From: CAYXZL01 sp964469925
GTDB lineage: Bacteria > Patescibacteriota > Gracilibacteria > Absconditabacterales > Absconditicoccaceae
NCBI GenBank assembly: GCA_964469925.1
Contig: CAYXZL010000005.1
Coordinates: forward strand, 14,798 to 78,797
Direction of reading: 5' to 3'
Length of the DNA: 64,000 bases
The notes under the pieces were generated by a model. The model searched no databases. It had not been told where the DNA came from and saw only the letters and a list, made by a program, of their open reading frames with translations. Both the position numbers and the translations under genes were made by a program. Shown here one piece after another: positions 22,736-33,611 of this stretch; position 1 is the stretch's first letter; each line of letters opens with the position of its first letter.

Positions 22736-23113
22736 ATGAAAAAAGGCTTTACGCTCATCGAGCTTCTCATTGTTATCGTTATCGTTGCCATCATGATGGC
22801 TATCACCATGCGCTTCAATGGTAACTTTGTCTATGATATTGAGTTCAAAAAAGCGAAAGACAAACTCGTGGGAGATTATCACCAAATCTTGGGACACAAT
22901 ATGTCCTCTCGCTATATTGGGTCAAAGAGTTATGACAGCTATACCGTCACTATAGCCAACGGTACCAATAAAGTAGACTATGAATATCTTGATGCAGAAG
23001 GAACATCATTGCAAAAAGAAACAAAAAACTACGCTGGCATGACGATCAATCAAGCATCGATCGCAGATCAGTCCGTGAACCAACTCCAGTTGAACTTTGA
23101 GCCATACCAATAA
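22736..23113 (+). CDS. Type IV prepilin, major-pilin-like, truncated by TAA
   Basis: 125 residues to the first TAA (23111-23113). Starts MKK then G and FTLIELLIVIVIVAIMMAI, the class III prepilin signal cut by PilD after the Gly, with Glu at mature position 5. The frame continues after the TAA for another 57 codons with convincing pilin-like sequence, including a Cys pair, so the gene is probably interrupted; see the next entry. It is the first of four consecutive prepilin genes. Confidence 0.85.
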   Translation: MKKGFTLIELLIVIVIVAIMMAITMRFNGNFVYDIEFKKAKDKLVGDYHQILGHNMSSRYIGSKSYDSYTVTIANGTNKVDYEYLDAEGTSLQKETKNYAGMTINQASIADQSVNQLQLNFEPYQ

Positions 23114-23284
23114 TGATGTCGCATTGGAGAACAGGTAGATGATGTTGAAACCACCAAAGCATCGTTTCAAGTACGGGCGAAGAAAACAGGCAAAAAATTC
23201 TGTTTTTCCCTCGATAGTAATACCTGCAAGATATTGTCCTTTGTGTGCCCCGATGAAGAACGCGTACGTTATTTTGGAAACTAA
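23114..23284 (+). pseudogene. In-frame continuation of the prepilin after TAA
   Basis: Directly after the TAA the same frame runs to a second TAA at 23282-23284 and reads GCRIGEQVDDVE, then ASFQVRAKKTGKKFCF, CKILSFVC. The Cys-rich end, Gly from TGA and lack of any own start codon suggest that it is the C-terminal third of the pilin. Possible causes: a nonsense mutation, a sequencing error, or stop-codon readthrough. Confidence 0.55.
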
Positions 23285-23319
23285 TACCTATTTTAGCTAC
23301 ATGATAAGATGTAGTCACG

Positions 23320-23961
23320 ATGAAACAGAAATCCTGACTTTCTTTGATAGAAGTACTCATCGCTATTGTAATCTTTGCAGTAGGGATTTTGGCGGTATTG
23401 AGGATGGTCACGCATAGTCTTCTGACTATTGATAAGGTAAAGATACAGACTGATGCAGCTATGCTGGCATCACAGGGGATGCAAATGGTCTATACAGTGA
23501 GAAATACCAATCTTCTCAAGGCATTGCCACGAAATTGTGCCGTGACCAACGAACTATCCAATGGTTCCTTAGGAGAGGAGTATTGTAATCTCGAGTTTCC
23601 AACACAGTGACAAGCATTGGCTGTGTCGATGCAGCCTACCGATGAGATAGACTCGAATCCATACTTTGTGATTGAGGCCAAGGACCTTGGTGATTTTAAT
23701 ACAACGATGGACGCATTCAGGCTCTACCAACACACGGGCACAATCAACGATGATACAATACTGACGTGGTACAATCATGATAGCAATGGAGGACGCAAGA
23801 CACCTTATGCCAGATACATAAGCTTTGAGCCAGTCACAGCAGCAGACACAAGTTATGATCCACAATATATCCTCGAAATGAAGTCAGTGGTGTTGGTACA
23901 AAAGGGAGGCTTTACAGGGCAGATAGAGATGGAGGGAATGATTGGTAGTATTTTACATTAA
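23320..23961 (+). CDS. Minor prepilin, PilV-like
   Basis: 213 residues. Starts MKQKSG then LSLIEVLIAIVIFAVGILAV, a class III prepilin signal; the Gly at the cleavage site (-1) is encoded by TGA (23335-23337). The LSLIEVLIA...AVGI pattern is that of PilV/GspI-type minor pilins, which form the tip complex. The start of translation is ATG 23320. It lies between the major-like pilin and the PilW-like gene. Confidence 0.85.
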
Positions 23962-23978
23962 CGCTTTACAAAAAGCTC

Positions 23979-24638
23979 ATGCTAAAAATACAGCATAAGA
24001 AAGGGTTTACGCTTGTCGAGGTATTGATTTCAACCATCATTATCTGACTGCTTTTTATGTTGATTTTTAAAGTATTTGATACCTTGTCAGATATCTCAGT
24101 AAGAGTAGAAGGGGAGAGGCAAATGCAAAATGAACTCCTCTATGTAACCGAGACACTACAAACCCTCGCAGATAACTACAATATCGACTATGACAAATAT
24201 AGGGTTGATGGTGACGTTGATCTCTTTGAACAGCAGGGTATGGTACATGAGCTCTACTTAGTCAATCCAGAAGGAGAAACGGTGACGATAGCAAGTTCTG
24301 GTGACTGCTATGAGGGTTCAATAGAAACGCCCGAACATATCCAACATATGCGTTCTACCAATTGTATACTGACGATAGAAAAAGACGGTCATATCACACA
24401 GTTGACAGACCCAAATATCGTTGATCTATCCCATGTGCAATTTAAACTAGTGCCCTATGATTCTAATGAACGACTCCTCTATTCTGGTTCGGTAGATAAT
24501 GCCTACGAACGCATTCAGTACCCCTGATTTCGGTTATTTGCTCGCATGTATCACAAGATATTTGGTAAAGACCGAACAACCAACGTCAAACAAGAAATAC
24601 ACCAGTACTTCACTGTTTATGATGACTTCAAGCTCTAA
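23979..24638 (+). CDS. Minor prepilin, PilW-like
   Basis: 219 residues. Starts MLKIQHKKG then FTLVEVLISTIIIGLLFMLI, a class III prepilin signal with Glu5. The Gly of IIIGLL is TGA. The C-terminal third is broken in the standard code at 24526-24528. PilW/GspJ-type assignment rests on position and signal only. Its stop overlaps the next start (TAATG). Confidence 0.75.
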
Positions 24639-25540
24639 TGAATCACAACACACTCAAGTGCCAGCACAAGCAATGAAGTATTATGATTTTGGTGATTGTT
24701 ATCATGATCGTTTCGTCAGCGCTCGGCTTGCTAGTGATGAGTTATGTCAACAATATGCTCGCTATCTCTTCGGACTACCACGCTTTCAACAAGGCTTACT
24801 ATCTTGCTAAAGCGGGCATAGAAATGAATCTGACCAAGGTAGCGCATCGTGAAGTTGGTTTTCAGGATCAGCTAGATCCAGGATTGGTAGCGACCTTTGA
24901 CTGTGCAGTCGGAACCAAAGGAAATACATCAGACCAATGCCAATTGTCTGGTGATATCATTGCCTTAGGGACAATCCTGACAGACGACTTTAGGGCGATA
25001 GACTGTAATCCTGAGACAGCATATGTATTGAGCGGTTGAGATGCGATGGGTTTTCCACTCTTTTATGATAATTATACGACCACCGATTTGTTTGCACAGC
25101 CTATCGAGCTTACCTCACTTTTTTATCCTAAGATTGATATCACCTCTCCATGAGGATCAACCGAAATAGGAGCAGCCGTAGTCAAACTCTTGCGAAACGC
25201 TGAGACAAAAAAACGAGAACCACCAAAGCTTGGTTGATCTCTCGTCAATACCTTTCAAACACCCGTAAGCAATATTGTCAGTCAAGTGGTCGGAGCAGAA
25301 GAAGGAAAGGATGCAGGCACAGCATGACCATCCAAAGTGTTTTTCTTAGTCGTTTTCAATCCCAACCAAGATATTAGTAGTAACGTGTCTTTCTGTCTTC
25401 AAAGCGATCAACCCATGCCTCTTACTCATGTAGGAGTAAAAAGTATTGCGAGCTATCGTGGTATTACCATAGGATTAGAATCAAGCCAAACAGTTGATCT
25501 GCCAGGATTTATCTTCTCCACATTTATCAATAGAGAATAA
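24638..25540 (+). CDS. Minor prepilin-like protein, PilX-like
   Basis: 300 residues. N-terminus MNHNTLKCQHKQG then SIMILVIVIMIVSSALGLLV, which resembles the PilX/GspK N-terminus (G-S-x-hydrophobic, no Glu5), followed by YHAFNKAYYLAKAGIEMNL, typical of PilX and GspK. The cleavage-site Gly is again TGA (24674-24676). Last of the pilus operon; start codon overlaps the PilW-like stop. Confidence 0.75.
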
Positions 25541-25580
25541 TAGTAAGGGGAGTTTTTTTATAATAAACATATTCCAAAGG

Positions 25581-25985
25581 ATGGAAAATCAAGAACTCAT
25601 CAACATTGCATCATCCGTTATCCATGCAAAAGAGCTAAAGGACGGCCTAGTCGGAGATGTGGGCTGTGCATTGTTAGCAGGAAATGGCAAAATATATACT
25701 GGTATTTGTGTATGAGTTAACTCCAATGCTTATTGTGCTGAAAGAGTTGCTATCGGAAAAATGATTACCGATGATCAAGAATATGTGATTAAAAAGATTG
25801 TTGCAACTTGGAAAGATGAAAATGGTGTCGTGTACGTTATCCCCCCTTGTGGTCACTGTAGGGCAGCAATGCATGAAATCGATAAACTCAACATCAATGA
25901 AACAGAAGTGGTCTTAGATACAGATAAAACTGTAAAGCTGAAAGATCTACTCCCATACCATGATCGACGGCAAAAGGTTCACTAG
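25581..25985 (+). CDS. Cytidine deaminase-like hydrolase
   Basis: 134 residues. Zinc-dependent nucleoside deaminase fold: the ligand/catalytic pair YCAERVAIGKM (Cys-Ala-Glu) near residue 53, and PPCGHCRAAMHE (PCxxC) near residue 92. The size and the CAE rather than HAE motif fit cytidine deaminase or blasticidin-S-deaminase-like enzymes. The end LLPYHD is followed by adjacent CGA and CGG, which would read Trp-Trp under the host code inferred here. It probably salvages cytidine. Confidence 0.85.
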
Positions 25986-26026
25986 CATATCCCACATCTA
26001 GTAATTTTCTACAAGATTTCCTATTC

Positions 26027-26884
26027 TTAGGAGCTTTTTTGGTACAAGTCTGCAATCACAATCTTTTTCATCTTCATCATCTGATCTCTCGCATAGTTTG
26101 CAGCAGTTTGGTCAGGATTGAACAATGCTTGTGGTAAGGCCAAAGGGACAATCTGTCGGCTAACACCATACTTATCTTTGCATCGACCACATTGTACTTC
26201 TTGCCCTCCATCTAGTGCTAACTTGTTTCGATAATGGTCAACCTCCTCTTGATCTTTGCAGGATACCATGAGAGATATCCCATCGTTGAAGAAAAACTTG
26301 TGTCCAAGCGAACTATCCATAGCAATAAAGAGCTGATTGACCAGACGAAACTCTCCATGAGCAATTGTTCACTCCACATCCTGCTCTCCTGGACCATATC
26401 TAAACAGAGATTCTATCGTACTAGCTGGGAAGATGCTTGTATAGAAATTCATTGCCTCCTCCGCTTTGCCTGCCATATGCTGCGTATACATCAGGCTCGG
26501 GAGCATGGCATTAGTAGTATGTTCAGGGCGTTCATCGTACATGACCTGTCGACTGACACCATACTTATCATCACACCAGCCATAAGCCTTACTTCGATCG
26601 TAAGCACCATACTCCATGAGGACTTTCCCTCAACTACTCAAGCGATCCCAGATCTGCTGAGTAAGTGCTTGGTCTTTGATCCATAGACTAAAGGATATAG
26701 AGGGGTTTGGGTTCTCGTGTGGTCCTCCGTTGAGCGTTGCGAGTGACTGACCAAAAACATCAAAGCTTACCACCACAGGGTTTTCCTTACTAATCGATGA
26801 GCCAGGAAAGATATCGCAGTAGTACTCAGCTACTTCTTTAGCATTATCCGTACATCGGATAAAAGGGATGATTTTGTGAGACAT
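26027..26884 (-). CDS. Two-domain PhnB-like (glyoxalase-fold) protein
   Basis: 285 residues made of two tandem PhnB/3-demethylubiquinone-methyltransferase-like domains. Domain 1 runs from KIIPFIRCTDNAKEVAEYY to DDKYGVS-x-QVM; domain 2 from MLPSLMYTQHMAGKAEEAMNFY to DKYGVS-x-QIVPLALP. In both domains the x, which is Trp in the family (GVSWQ), is CGA (26549-26551 and 26156-26158). TGA supplies conserved Gly. The family belongs to the vicinal-oxygen-chelate fold; many members have no known reaction. It is divergent from the small ORF at 26967. Confidence 0.9.
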
Positions 26885-26966
26885 GGAAACAAAACAAGTG
26901 AAATATAAAATAAGATTCTCTTCTTCTTCAGAATAACAAAAAAGCGGGGTTTTACCAATAGAAGCT

Positions 26967-27221
26967 ATGTCAGTCAACTGTTACATGATAGTAAAAACCA
27001 TCATCTACAGTATACTACTTGCAAATCAGGTAATCATAATGAGAAGGGGGGAAACGTTCCAAGAGAAAGGAGCAACGGTGAAACAGGTTACATGGTTTGC
27101 TTATCCTTTTGTTTTCGGTTTATACTTCCATAAACAAATAGGATTAGACTTTTTGAAAACCTTTCTTTACATAGGGTTTTGAGAGGGAACTGCTCTCATA
27201 GAGACAAGCAATATTATTTAA
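26967..27221 (+). CDS. Possible small membrane protein
   Basis: 84 residues with one in-frame TGA. Two hydrophobic stretches (TIIYSILLANQVIIM and FAYPFVFGLYFHKQIGL). The stop overlaps the convergent restriction endonuclease stop region by eight bases. No family recognised; it could be a chance frame in AT-rich DNA. Confidence 0.35.
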
Positions 27222-27969
27222 GTGTAAACAGTTCTGTGGGATCAATTTTGAACTGCAACATATTCGCAGTATCTCTTCATCAATCTCATCATTTCCTCTG
27301 CATAGTAATTTTTCATATTTTTATACTTCATCTAGGAGATAGACGAATTTCTCAATTACCATAAAAATTCATAACTTCATTAATTGACCTTAATACCCAT
27401 TCATACCTTCAAGTCTTTTTTACAACTAACATCCATTCTGCACAAAATTCTCATCTACCTTTGAGAATATCACTAATGATCATCATTTTATTGTTACTTA
27501 AAAAATTCATTATCTTGTTAACTTCTTCAACAGTCATTTCTGTTAAAAACATACGTCTTGAGTCTTTTGTTCATGCTTTATATGGTTTCTTCTCTCCACA
27601 GAAATACCTCAGTAATAACAAAACATCATCAGGGATGTTCCATAATTCTGCATAGTTTTTCAATCGTCTTTTGTCTATCTGATTAAATCATTTGTCATTT
27701 GAAACCAGTTTTACGGATATGTTTTGAGTGTCTATTGTATCTTTTAGTTTTATAATAATTTTAATTTGTACCTGAATATCCGCTTTGTATGATCAGGCAA
27801 TTTTAATTGCTTTGACATGCTCGATTTTTTGTAAGTCGTATCACATAGCTTTTAGCCATTCTTGAGCAAGTTTATTGTTTTTCCATCCGTTGAATACTCC
27901 TATGACGTCATATTCATTTTGAAATCATTGTTTTGCTGTTTGTGATCAGAGATGGATTGGATCAATCAT
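27214..27969 (-). CDS. Type II restriction endonuclease
   Basis: 251 residues. Partner of the C5 methyltransferase upstream, overlapping its 3' end by 98 bases in another frame. A PD-(D/E)xK-like core is visible: YKADIQVQIKI ... NISVKLVS (Asp ... V-K). Further blocks FNQIDKR, ISDILKGRGEFCAEWMLV, SPRGSIKIGKITMQRKGGD and TANMLQFKIDPTELF resemble a known group of type II endonucleases, though I cannot name the recognition site. By hand count about 15 of 20 glycines are TGA, so the ORF is shredded in the standard code. The start ATG at 27969 lies inside the methyltransferase gene. Confidence 0.85.
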
Positions 27970-28945
27970 TCTTGGGGAAATTGAAAGAAATAAAATTGTG
28001 AAATTCTTTTCATAGTGCATAAATAACATCAACAGACATTGCATTTCAGGCTTGTCACAATAAATCTCTGTCTAAGAGATGAGAAGTTTTCTGTGCAAGA
28101 TGAATTGGTACTCATTGCAATAGTAGTGACTCAAATCAAGAAATCTCTCTCAGCACTCAATTTTTACTGTATAATAATCAATGTCTTCCTGTTCTGAGTG
28201 TTGGTATAAATCAATTGTAAAATCTAATGTCGGATTGTCTTGTATCTATAATATATCACTCTTTTTCTATTAAATCCTCTATTGTATACCTTCCTTGGTT
28301 ATATTTATTATTAAGGTAACGTATCATTGTTTCTGTTCTTGATTTTGAAAAGATATAAGCATCTGATGATTCAATGAGATAGTTCTCGATTGATGAGTTC
28401 TTTATCTTTTCTGGGAAAACTAATGTTGATGCAAAAGGAGCTAAGTCCTTCCTTACTCACAAGAAGTAAACTCTTTCTCTGGACTGTGGTAGTCAATAAT
28501 CAATTGTATTAAGCACTTTCCATGCTACACAATATCATGCCTTATCTAATAAGTCAACAATACTCGATATGGTTTTTCATCATTCATGATTTACTAATCA
28601 TTTTACGTTTTCTAATATAAAGAATTTGATGTTTTTTTGTCTTAATATTTTTTCTATTCAAAAAATCACTTGTCATCTTGGATCTTCCATTCATGTTCTT
28701 TGTCCTATTACAGAAAATGTTTGACACGGAAATCACGCTATCAGTAAATCAAAGTCGGGAAGATCATGTGGGTCTATTTTCATCAAATCTCAATAATTTT
28801 TTTCTTCATCTCAAAAAAATGCTCTATAGGTTTTTTCTGCTTTATAGTCAATTTCTGAGAGTGCGACACAGTGAAATCATGCCTTCTCAAGTCACAATCT
28901 TCAACATCATATACCAGCACAGAAATCCATAAACGTGTAAGTCAT
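27872..28945 (-). CDS. DNA (cytosine-5-)-methyltransferase of a type II R-M system
   Basis: 357 residues with all the key C5-methylase motifs in order: FCAGIGCGRLGLEKAG (motif I, AdoMet), GFPCQTFS with catalytic Cys74 (IV), ENV at 112-114 (VI), QSRERVYF at 154-161 (VIII), a variable target-recognition region, and QAGNAMSV at 298-305 (X). By hand count about 28 of 32 glycines are TGA; without recoding no fragment longer than about 60 codons survives. It protects the host site against the overlapping endonuclease. The surrounding 1.7 kb is more AT-rich than its neighbours. Confidence 0.97.
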
Positions 28946-29074
28946 CAATATATGGATTAAAACATAAACAACGACACTATACTAAATTTGTTTCCAAAAT
29001 AAAAATCAAAAGCTGTGCCTTTTTGCACCCAAATCACCGTCTATTATATTATTATTCAAAATGCACCTTGATCT

Positions 29075-29455
29075 CTACTTCCCCGACTCCATCATCCTAT
29101 GCCACCCAAGATAGGAAACCAACAAGATAGCAAAAGTAACAACAGGCATAGCGATAGCACTAATAGGATCTCCTAGCTGTACATGTGCCCAAAACGCACC
29201 TATATAGATACAACCAATCCCTACATAAGCCCATTCTTTTAGTCTGTTAGGAATCTTTGGTATCAAGATAAGTAAGATAGCCAGGGGAGCTCAAAATCCT
29301 ATCAATTGTTGAAGCCATACCGCATCGGTAAGACCAACATGCTTCATTCATTCTACCGCTGCTTCACTACCCATAAAAAACAATCAAGGAAGAGTAAAGA
29401 GTGCGAGAGCAATAGTCGCTACCCAGTAGGAAATCTTGGCTGTTTTGAGTGACAT
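29075..29455 (-). CDS. DoxX-like membrane protein (second copy)
   Basis: 126 residues, four hydrophobic segments. Begins MSLKTAKISYWVATIALALF, contains a TGA-encoded Gly in LTLPGLFF, then PKIPNRLKEWAYVGIGC and GDPISAIAMPVVTFAILLVS, a pattern common in DoxX-like proteins. It differs clearly in sequence from the DoxX-like protein at 24-413. Function unknown. Confidence 0.75.
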
Positions 29456-29489
29456 GAGTAAGAAAAAAGATTGTAAAAAGATACAAGAC

Positions 29490-29882
29490 TTATAACCATC
29501 ACCATTCTTGATACAATCCATATCACACTGCGAGTGCATCGCTGATATGACCCAATAGTTCATCATCAAGCTTTTTGATATGGAAGCAGGACTTGCCTTT
29601 GAGGAGCTTGAGCAGATCGGGGTGGAGGAGTGGTTTTACCAATTCTGGATTGCAGTATATGGGCATAAAATAAAATCAGACATAACTACTCTGGATAATC
29701 AGACCAGCAAAGTATCGTTCTGTTATCTTTTTTCATTGAATAACTAAATCTTTATACGACCAAAGGTCATATCTACTATCCAAATCAAACTGAGGGGTGA
29801 GCGGAGAACTATTTTCGTATGTCTTGAGTATGGCCTTAAGTCTGACAAAGATATCAACAAGTTGCTGTTGGTCGATAGCCAT
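29490..29882 (-). CDS. DUF1801 family protein
   Basis: 130 residues. The block FYFMPIYCNPEL then LLKGKSCFHIKKLDDELL matches the DUF1801 (YdhG-type) family. Four TGA codons encode Gly. The function of the family is unknown; it has an MmcQ/YjbR-like fold. It lies between the DoxX-like gene and guaB on the same strand. A second DUF1801 protein is at 55900-56265. Confidence 0.8.
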
Positions 29883-29906
29883 CACGTCTAGCCTTAGAGA
29901 TAAAAT

Positions 29907-31358
29907 CTAGCTCATTTTGAGTACTTTGCCATTGGGCGTTCCTTCATGGTAGCCAGCGCTGGATTGGACGCCGATGACAGCTTTTTCATAATACTCTTCG
30001 AGAGTACGAGCTCATACATAGGTCATTGAGCTACGTAGTCAGGTAACAAAATCATCGACAATATCGCCAACCGAAGGCTTCTCAGGATTGATGTATACTG
30101 TAGACTGAGAAATTCATTCGCGGAAGAGTTGTTTTTTTGCTAATTCAAAATTGTTCATAGCCTGGTTTCTATAAAGAACAGCTTTTCTAGAAGCCATGCC
30201 ATAGTTCTCTTTATACAGGTTACCATCATTATCAATTTTCACATCACCAACCGATTCGTAGGTACCAGCAAAAATACTAGCCCACATGCCATGGGTTGCT
30301 CCAGCAGCCAGAGCCAGACAGAGATCTCTCGGCTCTTTGATTCATCCATCAGCCCAGACAAAAGCGCCATGTTGACGAGCTTCACGAGCACATTCCCAAA
30401 CCGCAGTAAATTGGGGTCTACCGACACCTGTTTTGATACGAGTACTACACATAGCGCCAGGACCAATACCAACTTTGACACCATTTGCACCTGCATCGAT
30501 CAGTGCCTTTGTCGCCTCTTTTGTTACGACATTGCCTGCGACTATTGTGATATCTGAACCAAAAAGCGATCTACATTTTTTCACCGCTTCCAGCATGAGT
30601 TGCTGATAGCCATGTGCGGTATCCATGACAAAAAGTCTAAGACCCATGTTATAGAACTTAGTTGCTTTTTCTTCAAATCCGTTAAGCCCAATAGCAACGC
30701 CCACATCCAAGCGTCCAGAAGAGCTAAGAGTGGGACGGTAGAGACTATGTCTGATACAAAGTTTTTTGGTCGTGATACCTATCAATATTCCATTGTTATC
30801 GACAATAGGGAGAGAGGATATCCTTTCCGATTCCATAAGATCAAAAGCTTCTGCATCACCAATGCCATCTAGTGCTGTCACGCAAGGTTTTTTGCGAATA
30901 TCTCATAGTAGCGTATATTGATCTAAATCATCAAAATCAGACACCGTAAAAAGCGATAGTACTTTTTCGTCCTGGTCCGTCAGGATGACACATTTATGAG
31001 CCCTTTTGTAAATCAACCCCATAGCATCTCTGACAGTATGATGAGCTTTGACGACAATAGGAGTCTCATAATGTGTATGAGCCTTTCTGATACTATCGAC
31101 AATGCGACTGACCGTAGCGATGCTCATATCCTGCGGCAAGATAGCCAATCACCCATAACGTGCTATCGTCTCAGCCATTCTCTTCCCCGCAACAGCATTC
31201 ATATTAGCAATGACGATGGGTAGAGTGGTCGATAGAGGACTCTGAGGAGCGATATCAACATCGCTGAGCCTAGAGCGTCACGCAAAATATCACTGATAGA
31301 GAAAGACTTCTTGATAGGTTAACTCTTCTTGCTCATAGCGAGGATTAGCAAAGCGCAT
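29907..31358 (-). CDS. guaB: Inosine-5'-monophosphate dehydrogenase
   Basis: 483 residues, the normal length. Oxidises IMP to XMP, the committed step to GMP. Two CBS domains (around KCVILTDQDEKVLSLFTVSD and SLPIVDNNGILIGITTK) interrupt the TIM barrel; next VGVAIG, MDTAHGY, NVVTKEATKALIDAGANGVKVG, and the active-site loop GIGPGAMCSTRIKTG with catalytic Cys304. The end EGTPNGKVLKMS is shorter than the usual potassium-site tail. TGA encodes several Gly including the one after FVWADG. The start at 31358 (MRFANPRYEQEELTYQEV) is supported by the family-like order of first elements. Confidence 0.95.
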
Positions 31359-31380
31359 CGTAACAAAGCAGACCTAAAAC

Positions 31381-32193
31381 CTAACGTGTTTCAGCAAAAC
31401 GAATAATGCCCAACCGCTTCATACAGACAATCACGGGATACACTGGATCAAATTCCCATTTCTTTGTAGCAAAATTTGCACGCATGGGGTTGCCATGATG
31501 ATTGTTATGCAGTCATTCACCGAGCATCAAAACATCGATAGGGAGGAGGTTGGTAGACGTATTTGATTGTTTAAAGTTTCTGTATCAGATCTTATGAGCA
31601 AACCGATTGACAATAGCACCATGAATAGGTCACATGAGAATGTGGAGAGGAACTAGTACGACCAAGAGTGCATAGACTCGAGAGGGGAGTCCTCCAAAGT
31701 AAATGAGAAGCGAAAGTCCTACCATATACAAAATTCATCGTCCGATGCGACTACTTCGACTATGTGCAAACCTATCAAAACTACGTCGCTGAGGGAGTCT
31801 TTTAGTGAAAAGAGGGTCGAGTGTGACCTTGTCGTGGAGGATGGCTCTATACTCTCTCAATGTTTTTCCCATCATACCAATAATATTGGCAGAAAAAAGT
31901 GGCGAGTGAGGGTCACGGTCGGTGTCGGCAAAGGCATGATGCATGCGATGAAGGGCACCATAGGCGTAGGGACTCATGTATGATGAACCTTGAAATAGTC
32001 GTGTAAGAACAAATCGTATCTTCTCCCATCCGCGACTCATAACAAACATGCCATGTGCGCTATAGCGATGGAGGAAGAAAGTCTGAGTAAAGAGGGAAAG
32101 ATACCGATGGAGTGCAAAAACAACAAGCAAGAGTCGCCACATAGAGATGAGACAGGCAATAAAACATACATCAGATATAAGCAAAAAGATCAC
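31381..32193 (-). CDS. Acyl-CoA/fatty acid desaturase
   Basis: 270 residues from a GTG at 32193 (the frame is closed by TAA just upstream; an ATG 18 codons in is the alternative). Three histidine boxes of membrane desaturases are present: HRYSAH, HRMHH and HNNHH, with membrane segments between. It inserts a double bond into acyl chains at a di-iron site. Two CGG codons (32104-32106 and 31603-31605) fall where relatives have Trp, in HWYLSLF and VNWFAHK, supporting CGG=Trp. It follows guaB on the same strand by 22 bases. Confidence 0.92.
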
Positions 32194-32348
32194 CCATTAC
32201 AAACCATAAAAACAGCTCATAACAGAAGGGTTTTTCTCTCTTTAAGTTTAGCTTAAGGTCTATGAGTATACTGCGCCCACATCTGATGGAGAAAGAGTGA
32301 CTGCATCAGATGACCAATCTTTGCTTTTTATTATATACAAGCAATATC

Positions 32349-32990
32349 ATGAAAAACACAACATTATTAACAGCAGCAGGTATCAGTGCAGCTGCATTAT
32401 TAACACTCGGTAGTACCTTCGCATTTAAGGGAGGTTTTACAGGTCAATGATTGCAACAAGAATGAATACAACAAGCAATAGAAGCAAACGACTACTCACA
32501 GCTCAGTGAAGAGCTACAAAACAAAATTAGTGAAGACAGATTCAACATGATGGTAGAGAAGTATCAAGGACATCAAAAGTTGGAGTCTGCTATCGAATCA
32601 AATGATTACAATGCATTTAAAGAAAGTGCACCTGACAAGTTCTTAGAGCAAATTGACTCACAAGAAAAGTTTGAAGAGTTGGTAACTCGTCATAATCAAA
32701 TGCAAGCACAACAGGCTGCAATCGAGGATGCTGTGAAAAACGATGATTTCGACGCTTTCAAGGCAGCACATGAAGAACAATTGAAACAAAGATTTGATGA
32801 CATGGTAAGTTACTATAAAGAAAATGGTAGCCTTCCAAGAGGAGGAAAAATGTGATTTGGCTGACCTGATAAGATGGGAGGAGAAAGAATGTGAGGATGA
32901 TTTGGTGGCCACAGAAGATGAGGCATGATGGGATGATGGGGTCATGACGGAGAAACAAACGATGATCAACCTACAACACCAGTAAACTAA
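32349..32990 (+). CDS. Secreted repeat protein with Gly/Met/His-rich tail
   Basis: 213 residues. Sec signal peptide MKNTTLLTAAGISAAALLTL ending STFA. The mature part has three imperfect helical repeats, AIEANDYSQL, AIESNDYNAFKE and AVKNDDFDAFKAAH, spaced by about 40 residues, then a tail rich in Gly, Met, His and Arg in which about half the glycines are TGA. No family recognised. The tail could bind metal or promote association; that is inference. A terminator follows. Confidence 0.8.
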
Positions 32991-33040
32991 GCACCGAGCT
33001 CTTACATACAAAACAAAAACGTAGTAGTATTGAAACAAGG

Positions 33041-33067
33041 AAGACTCCCTCAGAAGGGGAGTCTTTT
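33041..33067 (+). terminator. Rho-independent terminator
   Basis: AAGACTCCC (33041-33049), seven-base loop, GGGAGTCTT (33057-33065), then TT. It lies 50 bases downstream of the secreted repeat protein. Confidence 0.75.
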
Positions 33068-33128
33068 GATTACTTTGATAGCAATAATGCTACCATAAAT
33101 CGTATCGAACAACAGGCCGTCGATCGAG

Positions 33129-33587
33129 TTACAAGACAAGAGATTCTGACAGGGTGATGTGGTGAACAAAGCCGAGCATTTTTCTGACAATCGCGGGTAT
33201 GCCAGGGACCAGCGTTAAAGAGTCATCATCTAGTTGATCGATAGGAACCCGTTGATAGCAAGAATATTCATCAGAGAGTACGATGTCTCATCACAGAAAA
33301 ACGGCGATATGGTGTGGTAGTATCATATGACTGCCATCTTTTTTGATAAAGTAAGCAAAAGAACAGAAATCCTTATATAGTTGAATACGACACTGTGTGC
33401 CCAATTCTTCGTTTTTTTCTCTTTGCATGCCTGCCCAGATATCGCCGTCATCAGTCTCCACCTTCCCTCCAGCAAAACTAAACGTTTGATCAAAGTCTGC
33501 TTCTCCTTTTCTTTGACAGAGCAAAACTTGGGTAAACTGCTCATCAAAAATAACAAATTTGGGGCAGTACTGAAAAAAAGTAGACAT
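33129..33587 (-). CDS. Nudix hydrolase
   Basis: 152 residues. The Nudix box is visible: AGGKVETDDGDIWAGM-x-REKNEELG, fitting G-x5-E-x7-R-E-x2-E-E-x-G. It hydrolyses a nucleoside diphosphate linked to another group; substrate unknown. Adjacent TGA codons give GG in FLGGDIVLSDEY. It is convergent with the secreted gene at 32349 and followed on the same strand by no close gene. Confidence 0.85.
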
Positions 33588-33611
33588 AGCTATGTGAGAA
33601 GATAATAAAAA

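Noticed and set aside
22685..22897. Minus-strand frames opposite the prepilin signal
   Set aside because: Shadow of the hydrophobic pilin helix.
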